A stretch of 64,000 nt of DNA. Source: Pocillopora verrucosa. Taxonomy: Eukaryota > Cnidaria > Anthozoa > Scleractinia > Pocilloporidae. Shown in pieces: positions 60,901 through 64,000 of this stretch. The notes below the pieces were generated by a model. It searched no databases. It saw only the letters and a program-made list of their open reading frames with translations, and was not told the origin of the DNA. Numbering within the stretch: position 1 is the stretch's first letter; each line of letters starts with the position of its first letter. The position numbers and the translations under genes are program-made. The stretch spans positions 17,503,598 through 17,567,597 of the forward strand of contig NC_089321.1 of NCBI RefSeq assembly GCF_036669915.1, given 5' to 3'.

Positions 60901-62500
60901 CATGATTTATATCTAAAATCGGACATCGTTCTTCTGGCTGATGTATTTGAAAACTTAAGAAAGACATACATGCAATATTGCAAATTAGATCCATGTCACT
61001 ATTTCACTAATCTTGGTTTGTCTTAGGCTGCTATGTTAAAAATGACTGATATAAAACTTGAATTGATGACATTTTTTAGTTCATTAAAAAAGGAATGAGA
61101 GGTGGTATTTCATACATTGCTAACTGATATGGAAAAGCTAATAATAAATACATGAAAAATTATGAAGAGGGTACACCCTCAAAGTATATCATGTATCTAG
61201 ACGCTAATAACCTTTATGGTTGGGCTATGAGTCAATATTTACCAACTGGGGGAATTTAAATGTATGACTGAAAAAAAGATTCACAAACTAGATCCTGCAA
61301 AATATACTAGCAACAATGAAAAAGGATTAATATTAGAGGTTGATCCTGAGTATCCTAATGAATTGCATGATATTCATAATGATTATCCATCGCTCCTGAA
61401 AAAGTAAAGTGACAAAAACATGTTAACAAATTATTGTGAGAAAATAAGAAGTAAATATAATTTAGCTATCGGAAAAGTTGAAAAATTAAATCCAACCTTA
61501 AGGAAGAAAGAGAAACACGTATTACATTATATAAATTTCCAATTATTTCTTGATTTAGGATTAAAAATAAAAGAGATTCATCGAGTATTAGAATTCAATT
61601 AGTCTCCATAGCTAAAACAGTACATAGATGTAGAAACCAATCCCCCTCTTAGCCCCAGTCCGCGCGGCTATCCGTTTCAGTTTGAATTCGCGGATCATGC
61701 AAATATAACGGTGTTGGCTCGAGTAGCAATCGCAAGTACGTTCTTATGCAGCCTTATTTCAAAATCCTCAGGTAAATTGCTCTTTCTTCTAGTGTCCCGT
61801 GCTCCCTATGTTATTAGTATTGCCCGTGTTATACGTATTTCTTGTTATTTCCAATCTTGTAATTAGTCGTTCCGTTCTTGATGTATTATGTTCGTAATAC
61901 TCTACTTAGAAACCACTGGCAATGGGGTATAAATAGGAGAGTTCGATGGTCTCATCAAAAATTAAACTCCTCTTAAATTTATTGCTGGTGCGTTGGTCAC
62001 AATAGATTTCAATTTTGGAAAAGAACTAATGCTAAAAATCCAGTTGAAAAGACTTATTGAAACTAATGAATAACTCAATATTTGGTAAGACCATGGAAAA
62101 TATAAGAAAGCGAACATGCCGGCCCAGTGAGAGTTAGTGTTTCTTTGATCTTATGAACTGCTATTAAATTTATTGAAGACTTCACTGCTCACATGAGAAT
62201 ACACAACAGTGTGTATTCTTGATCTTTCTAAGACCTTAATGTATGATTTTCTCTATAAGAGAAAAGAGAGGAAGCAAAAGGAATCAAGGAAAATGTTGTT
62301 AAAAAGAACATCAAACATAAAGACTATAAAAATGTATTATCAATTAACAAACAATTGTATCATGAAATGAAAGCAATAAGAAGTCAAAATCATCAGATTG
62401 GAAGTTATGAAATGAAAAAAATATCATGCTTGCCAATAAGTGTCATATTCTTTAAGACAGAATGACACGTTATGCTTACGGTCAGTACAAAATCTGAAAA
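60901..62500 (+). pseudogene. Polinton DNA polymerase B, right piece
   Basis: From 60901 the polymerase resumes ([50 protein letters not shown], the motif A region). It continues with NDYPSLLKK, NYCEKIRSKYN, HRVLEF and, after the solo LTR, QYIDFNFGKEL and FGKTMENIRKR. Farther on VVKKNIKHKDYKNVL, IRSQNHQIGSYE and MTRYAYGQYKI mark the C-terminus. Protein-primed family B polymerase of Polintons. Many stops and frameshifts; dead. Confidence 0.75.
61629..62001. mobile_element. Solo LTR in the Polinton polymerase
   Basis: 373 bp starting TGTAGAAACC and ending GGTTCGTTGGTCACA-like (GTTGGTCACA), flanked by a perfect 5-bp duplication ATAGA (61624-61628, 62002-62006). It contains a TATA box (GGTATAAATAGGAG near 61926). 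Removing it rejoins the polymerase reading across the site. No internal retroelement sequence, so a solo LTR from recombination. It is a different family from both Gypsy elements here. Confidence 0.85.
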
Positions 62501-63171
62501 GATGTGATGTCACGACGCAGCTGTGGCCATGGTGGTGATGCATTAACCTTTCTTTACTTTTTGAGTTATTAAATATTGGTTAAATGGAGAAGATGTCATC
62601 TATCTTTATTTCAGGATTCCAAAAGTGTCTAGGTAAAATCAAACACACTTTAAATTTAAAAAAATATATAGTTTATATCAAAATTATGCATCTAGTATAT
62701 GAAGCCAGTATATTAAGCTGGTAAATGAAACCAGTAAATGAATTCAGTATATGGAAAGTAGTATGAAGTTGGCTTGTTACGAGATCAGTTTTGAAAAACT
62801 GATTTGGTACCGCCAACTCCTTTTATACTGTGGCTCTCATCTATCCTCGTACGTTTAGAGGCTGAAATGCCTTTGAGCCTTAAAAACATTTTAGTGGAAT
62901 CATTTAATAGTATGACTAGTCGAAAGTGAAATTTCAATGCGACTGTTTACATCCCGGACACACTTATACAAATCTTAAACCAGCCCCGGCTCAGCACATT
63001 GTTTCGTTCTGCCATATGCAAACTACAGGTACAAAATACTACATTTAATAGCGTCTAAATCGCACAATAAGAGATTGTTTTCTTCTGTTTACTTGTTGTC
63101 TTTCCTTGCTCGTTTGGTATTTCTTTGTGTTGGTGCGCAACTAGGTACTCTTGTGAAATTGTGTCTTGCAG
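62501..63171. other. Intergenic region with a short 13-bp tandem repeat
   Basis: 62695-62760 holds about five 13-bp units (gtatatgaagcca, gtatattaagctg, gtaaatgaaacca, gtaaatgaattca, gtatatgg...). 62845-62880 shares the gtttagaggc and gcctttga words of the histone-spacer element. No gene. Confidence 0.45.
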
Positions 63172-63276
63172 GCTGTCACAGTGATCAAAAGAAAGCCCAA
63201 TGATTTGAAAGTGAAACCATATGTCAGTGGACTTTTAGAGCAACTGCAGTTGCAGGATAGCAATTGGAACAAGAAG
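63172..63276 (+). CDS. Internal exon of an unidentified host gene
   Basis: 105 nt (35 codons, phase 0-0) between an acceptor (tgtgtcttgcag) and a donor (aag|gtaaaac). It reads AVTVIKRKPNDLKVKPYVSG, then LLEQLQLQDSNWNKK, a plausible soluble, helix-rich protein segment. I do not recognise the family. No neighbouring exon is evident in 62900-63171 or 63277-64000, so most of the gene must lie outside to the right, with introns longer than 700 bp. Confidence 0.5.
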
Positions 63277-64000
63277 GTAAAACATAAACTGATTTTATTG
63301 CTGTTATTTTCAATGAAGAAAAATTGAACGCAGACTTCGGTAGTATGGGGTAATAAATACCGCTTTACTGTTAAAGGTAATCAAATGATTTATCCTGCTC
63401 TCTTTTGTCGCGTTTATTTTCGTGTCATGGCTCACTGGTGTCGCCTACATTAACATTATTGCAATTTTGGAAACTTAAAGACCAAAAATATCTTACCACT
63501 GAACAAACGTCAAGTTCTTGTAGCATGTATCGTTCAAAGCTTTTTCATTTTGTGGATCTTTAAGAGAAAAGAGGTTTGAAAAGACAGTCAAAACATGTTT
63601 ATTTTATGAACTCAACTTGTCAATGTTTGAAGTTGGTTCTTGTTGAAACGAAATTGATCAACATGTTTAAAACTTGAAGCTTTTCGAAGTATGAGTCACT
63701 TAGAAATACTCTTCTTCTCGTACGATGTAACTGGCTGTGGCTTTTCAGAAGCTGCTGTGTTTCTCATGTTAAAAGTGAATCGAACGAAGTGAAGCTGTTT
63801 TCTCGGGTTAGCTGGTTGTCGATGTTTCTAGTTAGGCTGATGTGCGCTGTTCTGTTTCATCTCCTTCTCCATAATCATCCAATGACTTGTTTCTGTGGAC
63901 CGTTACTTTAAAATTGAACATCGCTTTAGACCAGCTGTCTTCAAAATCTCTACAACAGTTTTTTTCGGAGATATCAATCAGACTGAACTGTGTGTGATCT
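63277..64000. other. Right-edge sequence, probably intron
   Basis: No ORF or element recognised. If 63172-63276 is an exon, this is its downstream intron. Confidence 0.35.

Overview
The window is nuclear DNA of an animal, most likely an anthozoan cnidarian and probably a stony coral. Supporting signs are an intronless histone quintet with SLBP-type 3' stem-loops, short-exon intron-rich host genes (ATP6V1F, a deoxynucleoside kinase), AT-rich spacers, Polinton, BEL/Pao, Gypsy and tyrosine-recombinase elements, and dispersed repeats of a kind I associate with coral genomes. The species assignment is inference.

Layout. (1) 1-11141, minus strand: part of a gene for a secreted, extremely acidic repeat protein. 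A signal-peptide exon (11141-11045) is followed by about 60 tandem 144-bp units. Each unit reads as a 69-nt exon (23 residues, phase 1 on both sides) plus a ~75-nt intron with its own donor, TACTAAC-like branch site and AAG acceptor. The gene runs off the left edge through a different exon (82-1). This is the most unusual object here. (2) 12534-18250, plus: complete five-exon ATP6V1F (V-ATPase subunit F). (3) 18050-31375: a ~6.6-kb tandem duplication. Copy A holds H2B(-), H2A(+), H4(-), H3(+), H1(+). Copy B holds H2B(-), H4(-), H3(+), H1(+), because H2A was deleted and its promoter left behind. The duplicated unit begins inside the last intron of ATP6V1F, so a dead copy of that gene's last exon lies between the two histone sets. 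(4) 33534-38628, minus: complete eight-exon deoxynucleoside kinase with a likely mitochondrial presequence. (5) 40688-62500: a transposon graveyard with a tyrosine recombinase fragment, a complete but decayed Gypsy copy with 112-bp LTRs and a 5-bp target duplication (43455-46530), and a nested stack. In the stack a Polinton is split by a Gypsy, that Gypsy is split by a BEL/Pao element, and a separate solo LTR splits the Polinton polymerase further on. (6) 63172-63276, plus: one internal exon of an unidentified host gene.

The histone genes make one functional group: divergent H2B/H2A and H4/H3 pairs share CCAAT/TATA promoters, and all nine genes end in the histone stem-loop. The acidic-repeat gene is built so that any repeat exon can be lost, skipped or duplicated without changing frame. 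Its exon blocks stay open while its spacers collect stops and indels that are not multiples of three, which supports a working, intron-bearing gene rather than a satellite.
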